Both the position numbers and the translations under genes were made by a program. 64,000 nt of DNA from DSVQ01 sp964484765 (GTDB taxonomy: Bacteria; Planctomycetota; Planctomycetia; Planctomycetales; Planctomycetaceae): assembly GCA_964484765.1 (NCBI GenBank), contig CAZAGI010000012.1:62001-126000 (forward strand), written 5' to 3'. Below are positions 14,705 to 24,611 of this stretch, one piece after another. Below the pieces are notes generated by a model that was not told the origin of the DNA, made no database searches, and saw only the letters and a list, made by a program, of their open reading frames with translations. Within the stretch, counting starts at the first letter, position 1. Every line of letters begins with the position of its first letter.

Positions 14705-17700
14705 CTAACCGGCTGATTCCACAACAATCGCCCATTGCTTATCGAGGCGTTTTTCCGAGACAGTGATCACCGCTCCCAGTTCCTGCGCGAACAGCAGGAT
14801 GCGATATTCTTCGAGCATCCAGCGGTAGTTTTCCAGTTCCGGGTCGTAGATCCCCCGGTCGCGCATCATACAGGCTCGGTCTTTCCAGCGCTGCCAGCGC
14901 GGCAAGAAGCTCGCGACCTGCTGGGCATCACGCGGGCCGCTTCCCGACGACAGCTTTTCCAGCCGCCGCACGATTCCTCGCAGATAACGCGGAATGTGCG
15001 TGAACCACGTCCATGGGGTACGGATGAGGAAACCGCTGGCCAGCAGATGCGCCAAGTGATCGTGCAGATCCTGTCGCGTCGCCTGATACTGCGGCAGATC
15101 GGTCCGTTCCCACAAGCGGCGGATTTGCGTGTAGGTTTCGAACAATGGTTGCAGTTGCCGTGCCACCAGCGCCGCTGCCGCGGGAATGTGCGGCTTCCCC
15201 GACGCGATCCGCAGACCGAAATCCTCCTGCGAGCGCGGCCAAGGCGATTCCGAGAGAAACGCGCGCTCGGCAATCCGCTCCGCGAGATGCTGCCGCAGGG
15301 GAAACGGTTGCGGCAATGTCTGGCCGAGCAAGGTCCACGCATTGATGAATGGCAGATGATCGACCTGCTGCTTCAGTTCGCGCGACATCGTCAGACAGAA
15401 GAGGCGAATCAGTCCGAAGCGAAACTCATACGCCGCCTGGATCGTAGAATCATAAAGTCGCAACGACACACTGTCCCCGCGATCCAGCAGCGTGGGATAA
15501 CCCGTCAACTTGAGACCAGCACGCTCGATCGGGACGGCATCGGGAAGTGGGCCGAAATCCCACGTTTTCAGGCCGTCGCGCGTCCAGTGCGGATCGGGTG
15601 CGGCTGAGAAAGTTGCCGCGGCTTTCGCGCCGAGTAGCGCGCGGAGTTCGTCGAGATCGCGGCTGACCCCCAGCGGCTTTTCCTCCGGATCAATCACTTC
15701 GATCCGCATCCGTAAATGGTCTGGAAGTTTGTCTTCCTGAAAGGCCGTCACGGGAATCGCGGTGCCGGTGACCTCGCCGACAGCGCGCGTGATGGCCGTC
15801 AACAAAGACCCTTCACCGAAGTGCAACCGGGCGGTGACCGCTTTTGCGACGTCGGGCAAAGGGACGAGGTCCCGCCGCACATCCTTCGGCAGCGATCGCA
15901 ATAATGCGGTGACTTTGTCTTCCAGCAATCCCGGTACGAGCCAACGCAGCCGGTCGGAATCGAGCTGATTCAACCCTGCTTGCGGGACGGTGACGGTCAC
16001 ACCGTCAACGTCTTCCCCTGGTTCATGCTGGTATGTCAGCGGCAACCGCAGTTGAGCGATGGCGAGCGTCTCGGGGAACAGCGTGGGCGAAGCAATCTCC
16101 GCTTGCGGGATCAACAGATCGGCATCGGTCATGAAGAGCGACGGTGTCTCGGAAGCCATGTCGGCAGCCGCGCGGGAAGGATGAGGCCGCGAATCTTTTG
16201 CTCCTCGACTCTGGCGATCGCGTTGACTTGTTGCTGGCGCTTCGGGCTGGTTCAGATACCGTTTCAATGATGTGCCATCAACGACATCCCTGGGTAAACG
16301 CGTTTCATAAAAGGCGATTACATCTTCTTCATCGCGCAGCATGGCTGGTTGCCGACTGCGTGTTTGCAGGTCGCGGAGGGATTGAGCGAGTTTCAAGTTG
16401 TGTGCGAGAAATTCCGGCGGATCGGGCCAGACGCCGTTGACGAGTCCCTCGCGCACGAACAACTCGCGCGCGATGTGTGGATCGATTTTTGCATACCGCA
16501 CGCGGCGCTTTGGCACGAGCGGCAATCCGAACAACGAGACCTTCTCGTTCGCCATGACGCACAACGCATCCGGATCCCAATGCGGCTCACTGTGGGATTT
16601 GGTGACGAGATGTCCTGCGAGCGGTTCGATCCACGCCGGATCGATGCGGCCCACCGTGCGCAGATACCGGCGCGTGGTTTCGAGCAATTCACCGCAGACG
16701 ATCCATTTGGGCGATTTCCCGGCGAGGCATGACCCCGGCCACAGCGCCGCCTTCATCCCGCCGGCCGCCAGATACTCACCGCTTTCTGTCCGGTACGCCA
16801 CGCTCGAAAGGTATCCCGTCAGCAGTGCACGGTGAATCGCCGCCGAGCGCGATGGGTCGCAAGGACCATCGCGCAATGGCGCGCGCGGCTTGCCGGACTT
16901 CACGCGGTTTGCGTCTTCGCCCCGCTGGCGATCACGTCGTCCGGCGTCGGTTTCCCGCACGAGTTCGCGCAGTTCGCGGTGAATATCGACCCACTCCTGT
17001 ATCCGCACTGGCGACAGGAAATTCTGCACACAGGCTTTACGCAACTGGCTGCGCGTCAAATCGTCCTTCAACTTGTGATAGAAATCCCACAATCGCAAAT
17101 AGCTGAGAAAATCGGAATCGGGATCGGCGAAACGGCTATGAGCTTCGTCGGCGTTTTTCTGCTTGTCGAGCGGCCGCTCGCGCGGGTCTTGCAGTTCCAA
17201 CGCTGAGGCAATGATCAGAATGTCATCCAGGCAGTTCTCGTGTCGCCCGGCGACCACGATCCGGGCAATCCGCGGATCCACAGGTAAGCGGTGCAGTGTG
17301 CGACCGAGTTCCGTCAACACCCACCGTGGCGTTTTTTCTCCGGGCGTCGCCGGCTCAACGGACGCCTCGCTCTCCGGCAGACGACGATGCCCCTCCTCGA
17401 CCGCACCGAGTTCAAACAGAGTCTTGTACGCATCGCGAACGGCCTCGATTTTCGGTGGTTCAAGGAACGGGAACTGATCAACATGACCAAGCCCCAGCGC
17501 CTCCAGTTGCAGAATGACTGCGGCGAGGTTCGACCGCAGAATTTCCGGCGGTGTGTAGCGCTCACGGCGCTCATAGTCTTCCCGACTGTAGAGCCGGAAA
17601 CAGACCCCCGGTCCGATGCGGCCGCACCGTCCCGCCCGCTGATCGGCGGACGCTTGCGAGACCGATTCGATGGGCAACCGCTGTAATTTTGACTTCGGGG

Positions 17701-18835
17701 AGTACCGGCTGATGCGGGCCGTGCCGGTGTCGATGACGTAGCGAATGCCGGGAACAGTCAGCGAGGATTCCGCCACGTTGGTGGCCAGCACAATCCGTCG
17801 ATGGGATCCCGTTTGAAACACGCGCTGTTGTTCCGCGGCGGGCAATCGCGCGTAGAGCGGCAACAGATCGGGCTTGCCACCGGGGAGTTGCCGGCCCTTC
17901 AGCCGTTTCATCATTTCGTGAATGTCGCGCTCTGTTGGGAGAAAGACAAGCACGTCGCCCGGGCCGCGCAAACATGCCGCCTCCACGGCCGTCGCCACTT
18001 CGTCCTCGAAATCACGATCCTCAACGGCATCGTCTTTGGATGTCGTGATCTCGGGATAGACAATCTCCACGGGATAGCTGCGGCCGGAGACCGTGAGAAT
18101 GGGCACCGTCCCCGCGACCGACTGAAAGTGTTCAGCGAACCGTTCGGCGTCGATCGTGGCCGACGTGATGATCAATTTCAAATCGCGGCGCTTCACCAGC
18201 AGACGGTGCAGATAGCCGAGCAGAAAATCAATGTTCAGCGAACGCTCGTGGGCTTCGTCGATGATCACCGTGTCATAGCGGTTGAGCCAGCGATCAGTCG
18301 TGGATTCCGCGAGCAATAGCCCGTCGGTCATCAGTTTGATGTAAGTGTGCGGACTGGAGACATCGCTGAAGCGGACCTGGTAACCAACCTCGCGACCGAG
18401 GGGCACGCCGAGCTCGTCAGCCACGCGCGCCGCGATCGTCCGTGCGGCGATCCGGCGCGGCTGCGTGTGACCGATCATGCCGTCAATACCGCGGCCGAGC
18501 TCCAGGCACATTTTCGGTAGCTGCGTCGATTTCCCAGAGCCGGTTTCACCGCAGATAACCACCACCTGGTAATCGCGAATCGTGGTCAGAATTTCATCGC
18601 GTCGCGCGTGGATCGGCAGCGTGTCGTCATACGGGATGATCGGTATCCGCTGCGCACGTTCTGCGCGGTGTTGTCGCGCACGTTCCAGTTCCGCCTGCCA
18701 CTTGGCGAGTTTCTGGTCAAAGGGTTTGTCGGCACGCTGGGCTTCGGCGATTTCCCGCCACTTGCGGCGCAGGCGGATCCGATCGACGAGCATCGTCTCC
18801 AGCAGGGCCGCATCAAATTCCGTGAGCGAGAGCAT
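14705..18835 (-). CDS. hrpA: ATP-dependent RNA helicase, DEAH-box HrpA type
   Basis: A 1376-residue SF2 helicase. Walker A is GETGSGKS, the Walker B box is IIDEAHERS, motif III is SAT, and the later helicase motifs (NVAESSLTVPGIRYVIDTG, QRAGRCGR) are intact. The HA2/ratchet region and the very long C-terminal domain of HrpA follow (FDPLSRDL-like block PEEKPLGVSRDLDELRA, ending LDKQWAIVVE). HrpA remodels mRNA and rescues stalled ribosomes in gamma-proteobacteria, and full-length homologues occur in planctomycetes. ATG at 18835 is preferred over GTG at 18844; neither has a clear ribosome site. The gene appears monocistronic, 90 bases after the exbD stop on the same strand, so read-through from the motor operon is possible. 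Confidence 0.93.
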   Translation of the reverse strand: MLSLTEFDAALLETMLVDRIRLRRKWREIAEAQRADKPFDQKLAKWQAELERARQHRAERAQRIPIIPYDDTLPIHARRDEILTTIRDYQVVVICGETGSGKSTQLPKMCLELGRGIDGMIGHTQPRRIAARTIAARVADELGVPLGREVGYQVRFSDVSSPHTYIKLMTDGLLLAESTTDRWLNRYDTVIIDEAHERSLNIDFLLGYLHRLLVKRRDLKLIITSATIDAERFAEHFQSVAGTVPILTVSGRSYPVEIVYPEITTSKDDAVEDRDFEDEVATAVEAACLRGPGDVLVFLPTERDIHEMMKRLKGRQLPGGKPDLLPLYARLPAAEQQRVFQTGSHRRIVLATNVAESSLTVPGIRYVIDTGTARISRYSPKSKLQRLPIESVSQASADQRAGRCGRIGPGVCFRLYSREDYERRERYTPPEILRSNLAAVILQLEALGLGHVDQFPFLEPPKIEAVRDAYKTLFELGAVEEGHRRLPESEASVEPATPGEKTPRWVLTELGRTLHRLPVDPRIARIVVAGRHENCLDDILIIASALELQDPRERPLDKQKNADEAHSRFADPDSDFLSYLRLWDFYHKLKDDLTRSQLRKACVQNFLSPVRIQEWVDIHRELRELVRETDAGRRDRQRGEDANRVKSGKPRAPLRDGPCDPSRSAAIHRALLTGYLSSVAYRTESGEYLAAGGMKAALWPGSCLAGKSPKWIVCGELLETTRRYLRTVGRIDPAWIEPLAGHLVTKSHSEPHWDPDALCVMANEKVSLFGLPLVPKRRVRYAKIDPHIARELFVREGLVNGVWPDPPEFLAHNLKLAQSLRDLQTRSRQPAMLRDEEDVIAFYETRLPRDVVDGTSLKRYLNQPEAPATSQRDRQSRGAKDSRPHPSRAAADMASETPSLFMTDADLLIPQAEIASPTLFPETLAIAQLRLPLTYQHEPGEDVDGVTVTVPQAGLNQLDSDRLRWLVPGLLEDKVTALLRSLPKDVRRDLVPLPDVAKAVTARLHFGEGSLLTAITRAVGEVTGTAIPVTAFQEDKLPDHLRMRIEVIDPEEKPLGVSRDLDELRALLGAKAAATFSAAPDPHWTRDGLKTWDFGPLPDAVPIERAGLKLTGYPTLLDRGDSVSLRLYDSTIQAAYEFRFGLIRLFCLTMSRELKQQVDHLPFINAWTLLGQTLPQPFPLRQHLAERIAERAFLSESPWPRSQEDFGLRIASGKPHIPAAAALVARQLQPLFETYTQIRRLWERTDLPQYQATRQDLHDHLAHLLASGFLIRTPWTWFTHIPRYLRGIVRRLEKLSSGSGPRDAQQVASFLPRWQRWKDRACMMRDRGIYDPELENYRWMLEEYRILLFAQELGAVITVSEKRLDKQWAIVVESAG

Positions 18836-18925
18836 GACGCCCACGATTGTAGTCGTAACCAGCCTGCTGCGTCAGCGAGCAGCGCCTCGACCGCAAAAAC
18901 CCTGGCAGCGAGCCGATACCGGGAA

Positions 18926-19534
18926 TCACTCCGCTTCCGACTGAATCGACATGCGCACGCGTTCCATGCCGGCTTCGTGGCCCGCGTCGAGCACCATCAC
19001 GGCGGCACCGTGTGAAGCGTCACCGTGGCCGACCACGAGCAGTTTGTCGGGACCGCCGGGGGCGCGGCGAAGTTCCTGCAACCGCAGCAGCAGATCATCA
19101 GGGCCGCCGACCGGCAGACCGTCCACTTGCATCGCGTCATTGCGGTCGATGTTAACCACCACGTAGTCCGCACTTTCTTCGAAGTCCTGCAGCGTCTGCA
19201 GACCGGTCCCCGATCCTTTCTGCGCGTCCGGCGACGGCAGTGGAATCGTCGACCCCAACGATTGCATCGAAGTCACGAGGAAGAAAATCAATAAGAAGAA
19301 GACGATGTCGACCATCGCGGTCATGTCGATCAACTCTTCCTGATCGATGTGCTGTCCGGGCCGTGAGAGCGGTGCCTCATGTTCGTTGTCGCCGGCTTCG
19401 GCGGCTGGTTCCGTTTCTTGGTCGAGAAACGTTTTCGTTTTGCACTTCGGGCATTTCACCACGCCTTTCTCGCGGTCTGGCGACGATGGGAAAATCTCGC
19501 AGCGACATTTCGGGCAAGTGACCGAACGCGTCAT
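18926..19534 (-). CDS. ExbD/TolR-family protein with N-terminal zinc ribbon
   Basis: 202 residues. The N-terminus has two CPKC knuckles (VTCPKCRCEIF and VVKCPKCKTKTF), a cytoplasmic zinc ribbon that is absent from classical ExbD/TolR. It is followed by the single membrane segment DMTAMVDIVFFLLIFFLVTS with the proton-path Asp (MVDIVF) and a periplasmic ExbD domain (DYVVVNIDRNDAMQVDG, VVGHGDASHGAAVMVLDAG). With the ExbB-like protein it should form a proton-driven motor that works on a partner across the envelope. Its ATG overlaps the stop of the upstream exbD by four bases, so the two are translationally coupled. The zinc ribbon may couple the motor to a cytoplasmic factor. Confidence 0.88.
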   Translation of the reverse strand: MTRSVTCPKCRCEIFPSSPDREKGVVKCPKCKTKTFLDQETEPAAEAGDNEHEAPLSRPGQHIDQEELIDMTAMVDIVFFLLIFFLVTSMQSLGSTIPLPSPDAQKGSGTGLQTLQDFEESADYVVVNIDRNDAMQVDGLPVGGPDDLLLRLQELRRAPGGPDKLLVVGHGDASHGAAVMVLDAGHEAGMERVRMSIQSEAE

Positions 19535-20016
19535 TTGCCGATCTCCTGCTCGATCACCGCCAGCTTCAGCTCAATTCCCGGTACACCCGATGCGGTTGTC
19601 GCAATCCGGTTGAGATCGCGCAGCTTGACGTTCTTTTCGGCCTTGATGAGCACGATGGTTTTTTGAGCCTGCACGGCCGCCTCGACGGCATTTCGCACGG
19701 CTTTGATCTGGTCTTCGGGATTCGCGATTGGTTCGCCCTCTTCGCCGTCACCCAGATAGAGAAACGTCCCGCCGCCGTTGGGATCGAGCGTGATCGAGAG
19801 AATCACCGCGGCGTCGAGATCCGCCGCCACCACATGCCGGGCCGTGGGCAGGTCCATCTCCGCCAGTGCGGCGCCCACCGTCGTCACGAGGAAGAAGATG
19901 TTCATCATGAAGACGAGATCGATCATCGCGGTGATGTCGAATTTCGCTTCATCAAGCATCGACTTCCGCTTCACGAGCGGGCCGTCGTCATCGTTGCTGG
20001 CGGAGGAATGGGACAT
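19531..20016 (-). CDS. exbD: ExbD/TolR-family protein
   Basis: 161 residues with a short cytoplasmic N-terminus, one membrane helix (FDITAMIDLVFMMNIFFLVT) containing the conserved Asp, and a C-terminal ExbD domain ending in ASGVPGIELKLAVIEQEIGK. It is the first of two ExbD paralogues in the operon; two different ExbD subunits behind one ExbB are common in planctomycetes. It starts 21 bases after the ExbB stop and overlaps the next gene by ATGA. Such motors power TonB-type import, Tol-Pal constriction or gliding in other phyla; the TonB or TolA partner is not in this operon. Confidence 0.9.
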   Translation of the reverse strand: MSHSSASNDDDGPLVKRKSMLDEAKFDITAMIDLVFMMNIFFLVTTVGAALAEMDLPTARHVVAADLDAAVILSITLDPNGGGTFLYLGDGEEGEPIANPEDQIKAVRNAVEAAVQAQKTIVLIKAEKNVKLRDLNRIATTASGVPGIELKLAVIEQEIGK

Positions 20017-20037
20017 GACAGCCGTGAGGGAAATCGA

Positions 20038-20661
20038 CTAGCGGCGGAAATGTTCCAGCACACGGGCCACGCTGGAATCCAGAGAATCCTGCAGCGCCCG
20101 TACACGGATATTCAGGAACGACAGGATATATCCCAAGGGAATCGCGGTGGCGAGACCCATCGCCGTACAAATGAGGGCGATACTGATTTCTTCGGCAATC
20201 TGGGAAGGCTGGACCTTTTCGCCGGTCCCGATGCGGCCGAACGCCCCCATCATCCCCAGCACGGTTCCGAACAAGCCTAGCAGCGGACCGTTCTTGATGA
20301 CCGTCACAATCCAGCTGATGCGGAATTCCAGATCGGCAAGAATGCTGCGCTGCAGGTTCGAAGACACCAGTTGCCGCAGTTGCGGAAAACTCAACGTCCG
20401 GTTGGCGATCATCAGCAGGCACAATCGCGGCAATCCGCGGTAATCGTAATCGCACTGCTTGACGGCGGCGTCGTAATTCCCCGCTTTGAAGTGCCCTTGC
20501 AGGGTATTGATGAACTCGGTTTCGGCTTCCATCGAACGAAACCGCAACTGACCGATCCGTCGCCAGATCAGAATCACGCAGTACATGCCCCAGAGAAAGT
20601 TCAGGGCCAGGAAGGCGTAGGACGCGTCTTCCAGATAATTGACAAACTGATGCGCATTCAT
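20038..20661 (-). CDS. exbB: MotA/TolQ/ExbB proton-channel family protein
   Basis: 207 residues with three membrane segments: near residues 13-33, then about 119-140 (NGPLLGLFGTVLGMMGAFGR) and about 155-178 (ISIALICTAMGLATAIPLGYIL). The GLFGTVLGM and T-A-x-G-L-A-x-A-I-P motifs are diagnostic for the stator channel that, with ExbD, converts proton flow into movement of a periplasm-spanning protein. A long cytoplasmic loop lies between helices 1 and 2. Start ATG 20661 has only a weak upstream AGG. The upstream region runs into the low-quality assembly gap, so the promoter cannot be read. Confidence 0.92.
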   Translation of the reverse strand: MNAHQFVNYLEDASYAFLALNFLWGMYCVILIWRRIGQLRFRSMEAETEFINTLQGHFKAGNYDAAVKQCDYDYRGLPRLCLLMIANRTLSFPQLRQLVSSNLQRSILADLEFRISWIVTVIKNGPLLGLFGTVLGMMGAFGRIGTGEKVQPSQIAEEISIALICTAMGLATAIPLGYILSFLNIRVRALQDSLDSSVARVLEHFRR

Positions 20662-20734
20662 AGCGAGCCTGGGATCTTCACAGCGGGAGCATCATGAGGG
20701 GACGTCAGTTGTGGGTCAGTTTGAACAACCAAAG

Positions 20735-20900
20735 AGTCGGGGGGGGGGGGCCCCCCCCACCATTTAGGGTGGTTTGAAAAACAAAGGTGGGGGGCCCCGC
20801 CCCCCCCCAAAAACCCCACCCCCCCCCCCCCGCCGGCCCGNNNNNNNNNNCACCTTATATTTGTTGTATAATAACACAACGCTGGCCGCGCCCCCCCCCC
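20735..20900. other. Assembly gap in unreliable homopolymer sequence
   Basis: Ten Ns at 20841-20850 sit between long G and C runs (20739-20758, 20817-20831, 20889-20901) and an AT-rich scrap (TTGTTGTATAATAACACAAC at 20868-20887). The sequence just left of the first run (20711-20740) and just right of the last run (20900-20925) are imperfect reverse complements of each other. This looks like a failed or chimeric assembly across a hairpin. The 20662-21165 interval otherwise holds no supported gene. Confidence 0.85.
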
Positions 20901-21165
20901 CGACTCTTCAGACCGACCCACGACCAGGGACGTCGCAGCAAAAACTCGGCCACGGCGGCGTCTCTGCGACAATACCGCAACGGCGGAGCGTCTGCCATCG
21001 TTCCTCTCCGAAACGCGGCCGGGTGGCCAGCATCAACGGCCGGCATGTGGTGCAGCGACAAATCTTTCCGATTCGTCCGTCTTGCCCTGCGCCGCGGCGT
21101 GGCTCAGAATAACCGGCGAGATCGCCATCAGGAATGAAACTTCGTCATCACAAGGAATCGCCCGC

Positions 21166-22350
21166 ATGTTGCCCGCTCCTGTCTCTCCCAGCCGTCGAAT
21201 TCTCATGGGGCCCGGACCGAGTGACGTTCCGCATCGGGTGCTGGCCGCGCTCGCCGCTCCCACGGTCGGGCACCTCGATCCCTACTTCCTGCAGATTATG
21301 GATGAATTGCAGGCGATGCTGCGGCAGGTCTTCTGTACGCAGAACAAATTGACGCTCGCCGTCAGCGGAACCGGCAGCGCGGGAATGGAAACCACCGTCG
21401 TCAATCTCATCGAACCCGGCGACAAAATGGTCGTCTGCGTCAACGGCGTCTTCGGCGGTCGCATGGCCGACGTCGCCCGCCGCGCCGGTGCGGAAGTTTT
21501 TCTTTTGGAACGGCCCTACGGTGAAATTTTTGACGCCGCAGAAATCGAAGCAGCGTTGAAGAAGCACAGCCCGAAAGTCGTCGGCATCGTCAACGCAGAA
21601 ACCTCGACCGGCGCGCATCAACCCGTGCAAGACATTGCGAAACTCTGCCATGCCCAGGGCGCATTGATCCTCGTGGATTGCGTCACCTCCCTCGGCGGCG
21701 TTCCCGTCGAGGTTGACGCCTGGGAACTCGACGCGGTTTACAGCGGCACCCAGAAGTGCCTGAGTTGTCCGCCGGGACTCGCCCCCGTCACCTTCAGTGA
21801 TCGGGCCGTGGCCGCGATCGATGCCCGCAAAACCAAGGTCCAAAGCTGGTACCTCGACATGCAGATGGTCAAGGATTACTGGGGCAGCAGCCGGGCTTAT
21901 CACCACACCGCTCCCATCAACATGAATTACAGCCTGCACGAAGCGCTGCGGCTGGTACTGGAAGAAGGGCTGCCTGCCCGGTTCGCCCGGCATCTGCGGA
22001 ACCACGTGGCCCTGCGCGAAGGTTTGGCAGCGATGGGGATTTCTTATGCAGCTCCGGCGATGCATCGGTTGCCGATGCTGAACGCCGTGAAAATTCCCAC
22101 CGGTGCCGACGACGTGACCACCCGTAAACAATTACTGAACGAATTCGGGATTGAAATTGGCGGCGGGTTGGGGCCGTGGAAAGGCCAGGTCTGGCGAATC
22201 GGCCTGATGGGCACCACCTCCTCGGCATCGAATGTGCTTCTCTTTCTGGCGGCGTTGGAAAAATGCTTGCTTGATCAAGGAGTGAAAGCCATCCCCGGCG
22301 CGGGGGTCGCCGCAGCAAATGCCAGTTATCGAACGGCCTCAGCGAACTAA
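21166..22350 (+). CDS. Class V aminotransferase, alanine-glyoxylate / serine-pyruvate type
   Basis: 394 residues from ATG 21166, which has AAGGA about 10 bases upstream; the frame is open earlier but runs towards the assembly gap. The protein starts RRILMGPGPSDVPHRVLAAL, the hallmark opening of the alanine-glyoxylate aminotransferase family. The PLP lysine is K197 in YSGTQKCLSCPPGLAP, preceded by LILVDCVTSLGG with the PLP-contacting Asp. SWYLDMQMVKDYWG and YHHTAPINMNYSL match the substrate region. It interconverts glyoxylate and glycine, or serine and hydroxypyruvate, in the cytoplasm. The exact amino donor cannot be fixed from sequence. No operon partner is visible. Confidence 0.9.
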   Translation: MLPAPVSPSRRILMGPGPSDVPHRVLAALAAPTVGHLDPYFLQIMDELQAMLRQVFCTQNKLTLAVSGTGSAGMETTVVNLIEPGDKMVVCVNGVFGGRMADVARRAGAEVFLLERPYGEIFDAAEIEAALKKHSPKVVGIVNAETSTGAHQPVQDIAKLCHAQGALILVDCVTSLGGVPVEVDAWELDAVYSGTQKCLSCPPGLAPVTFSDRAVAAIDARKTKVQSWYLDMQMVKDYWGSSRAYHHTAPINMNYSLHEALRLVLEEGLPARFARHLRNHVALREGLAAMGISYAAPAMHRLPMLNAVKIPTGADDVTTRKQLLNEFGIEIGGGLGPWKGQVWRIGLMGTTSSASNVLLFLAALEKCLLDQGVKAIPGAGVAAANASYRTASAN

Positions 22351-22646
22351 GGCTGATGGTCGTCCTTCCTCATGGTCTGCACCAATCGCCCAGGCGAGCT
22401 CTTCGGAAGAGTTCGCCCGGTTTCGCGATGTTGGTTCTTTGCGCGACTGCTTGTTGGTCGCGGATCCTTGTTCGGAAAATAAGGAGCGAAATCCCAAAAA
22501 ATATCGGCTATTTCGTTTGATTAACGGGTTTCATTTCGATATTCCTAGATGCGTTGCCTCTTTGCCACGTTCGTGGCAGTCTTGCTCGCACCAGATTTCG
22601 CCTCTCTCGTTCCGCTTCTCATTCTTGGAAGGAGGTCGGTTGCGTT
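22351..22646 (+). promoter_or_regulatory. Leader region of the DUF1559 gene
   Basis: No gene is supported in these 296 bases. The stretch 22480-22550 is relatively AT-rich and holds TTGATT (22517-22522) and TATTCC (22540-22545) at 17-base spacing, a weak promoter candidate. A strong ribosome site, GGAAGGAGG, lies at 22627-22635. Confidence 0.35.
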
Positions 22647-23717
<1,071 letters not shown>

Positions 23718-23733
23718 TTCTGGTGCAAGCGAG

Positions 23734-23780
23734 CAGCTGAGTCGAAGCACGCTTGACGCGTCGACTCAGCTGTTTTTGTT
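23734..23780 (+). terminator. Rho-independent terminator after DUF1559 gene
   Basis: CAGCTGAGTCGA (23734-23745) pairs perfectly with TCGACTCAGCTG (23761-23772), giving a 12-bp stem with a 15-base loop, followed directly by TTTTTGTT. Confidence 0.9.
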
Positions 23781-23820
23781 GTTTCGACCGCCCTGACCGC
23801 TCCGGCGGCGGGGTTGTGAC

Positions 23821-24375
23821 ATGAATTTTTCAGTGACAATCTATCGAAAGGCATCCGGGATGTGGAGGGGTTCTTCCGGCCAACCAGGTCGCGTTGGCAA
23901 GGGATTTTTGTGGGCAGTGCTCGCAGCGGTTTCTGTGGGATGCGGTGGCGCAACCGGTCCCAAGGCTCCTCAATTTAAGGGGGATACGATCCCCATCACC
24001 GGGATTGTTACATTGGATGGCAACCCGCTGGCGGATGCCAGCGTCACCTTCAATTTCGATGGAACGCCGCCGGTCGGTTTCATCTCCGCCGGCGGGAAGT
24101 CTGATTCGTCGGGCAAATATGTGGCCCGCAGCGCGGGGGGCAAGGAAGGGATTCCCATCGGGCGCTACAAAGTCACTGTGAGTTGCCTCGTCACCAAGAA
24201 CGGGACCCCGTTTCGCGAGGACCCCGCCAGCGGGATGGACGCCGAGCAACTCAAATTGGCCGGTGGCCTCAAGGAAATGGTCCCGGTGAAATACACCGAT
24301 ATCGCGAAGACGCCGTTGACCATTGAGATCACCGCGGATCAGAAAGAAGCGAATCTGGGGCTGAAGTCCAAGTAG
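23821..24375 (+). CDS. Small lipoprotein with carboxypeptidase-regulatory-like domain
   Basis: 184 residues. A basic N-terminus and hydrophobic helix lead to a lipobox-like site (AAVSVGCGG), so the mature protein is probably lipid-anchored. The body is one beta-sandwich of the kind GIVTLDGNPLADASVTFNFD with SDSSGKYV and IPIGRYKVTV, as in carboxypeptidase regulatory domains and transthyretin-like folds. Such proteins routinely follow DUF1559 genes in planctomycetes and are presumed to act with them on the cell surface, but no function is proven. A strong terminator separates it from the pilin-like gene, so a promoter of its own or partial read-through is needed. ATG at 23860 is an alternative start. 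Confidence 0.82.
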   Translation: MNFSVTIYRKASGMWRGSSGQPGRVGKGFLWAVLAAVSVGCGGATGPKAPQFKGDTIPITGIVTLDGNPLADASVTFNFDGTPPVGFISAGGKSDSSGKYVARSAGGKEGIPIGRYKVTVSCLVTKNGTPFREDPASGMDAEQLKLAGGLKEMVPVKYTDIAKTPLTIEITADQKEANLGLKSK

Positions 24376-24392
24376 CCTGCCAGTACCACCAG

Positions 24393-24435
24393 AAAGCACA
24401 GGTCTCCGCACTCAGGTTGCCTGTGCTTTTTCGTT
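24393..24435 (+). terminator. Rho-independent terminator after lipoprotein gene
   Basis: AAAGCACAGG (24393-24402) pairs with CCTGTGCTTT (24420-24429); the T-run continues as TTCGTTTTC. Loop of 17 bases. It lies 17 bases after the stop codon. Confidence 0.88.
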
Positions 24436-24611
24436 TTCTTGTGTGTGCCAAGAGGCGCGGGCGTATCACGGGCACCCGACAAAAGTCGATCGTTGCCGCG
24501 TGGAATCCTTGACCGCCAACTTGTCGCAGGTACACCAGCCGTCCTATTATCGATTGGCATATCAGCTGTGATACACCGTCCCATCCGCCCCCATCCAGAT
24601 GAGAGCCCAAG

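Noticed and set aside
20774..21137. Open frames crossing the N run
   Set aside because: They translate homopolymers into Pro or Gly runs and contain unknown residues; they are artefacts of the gap.
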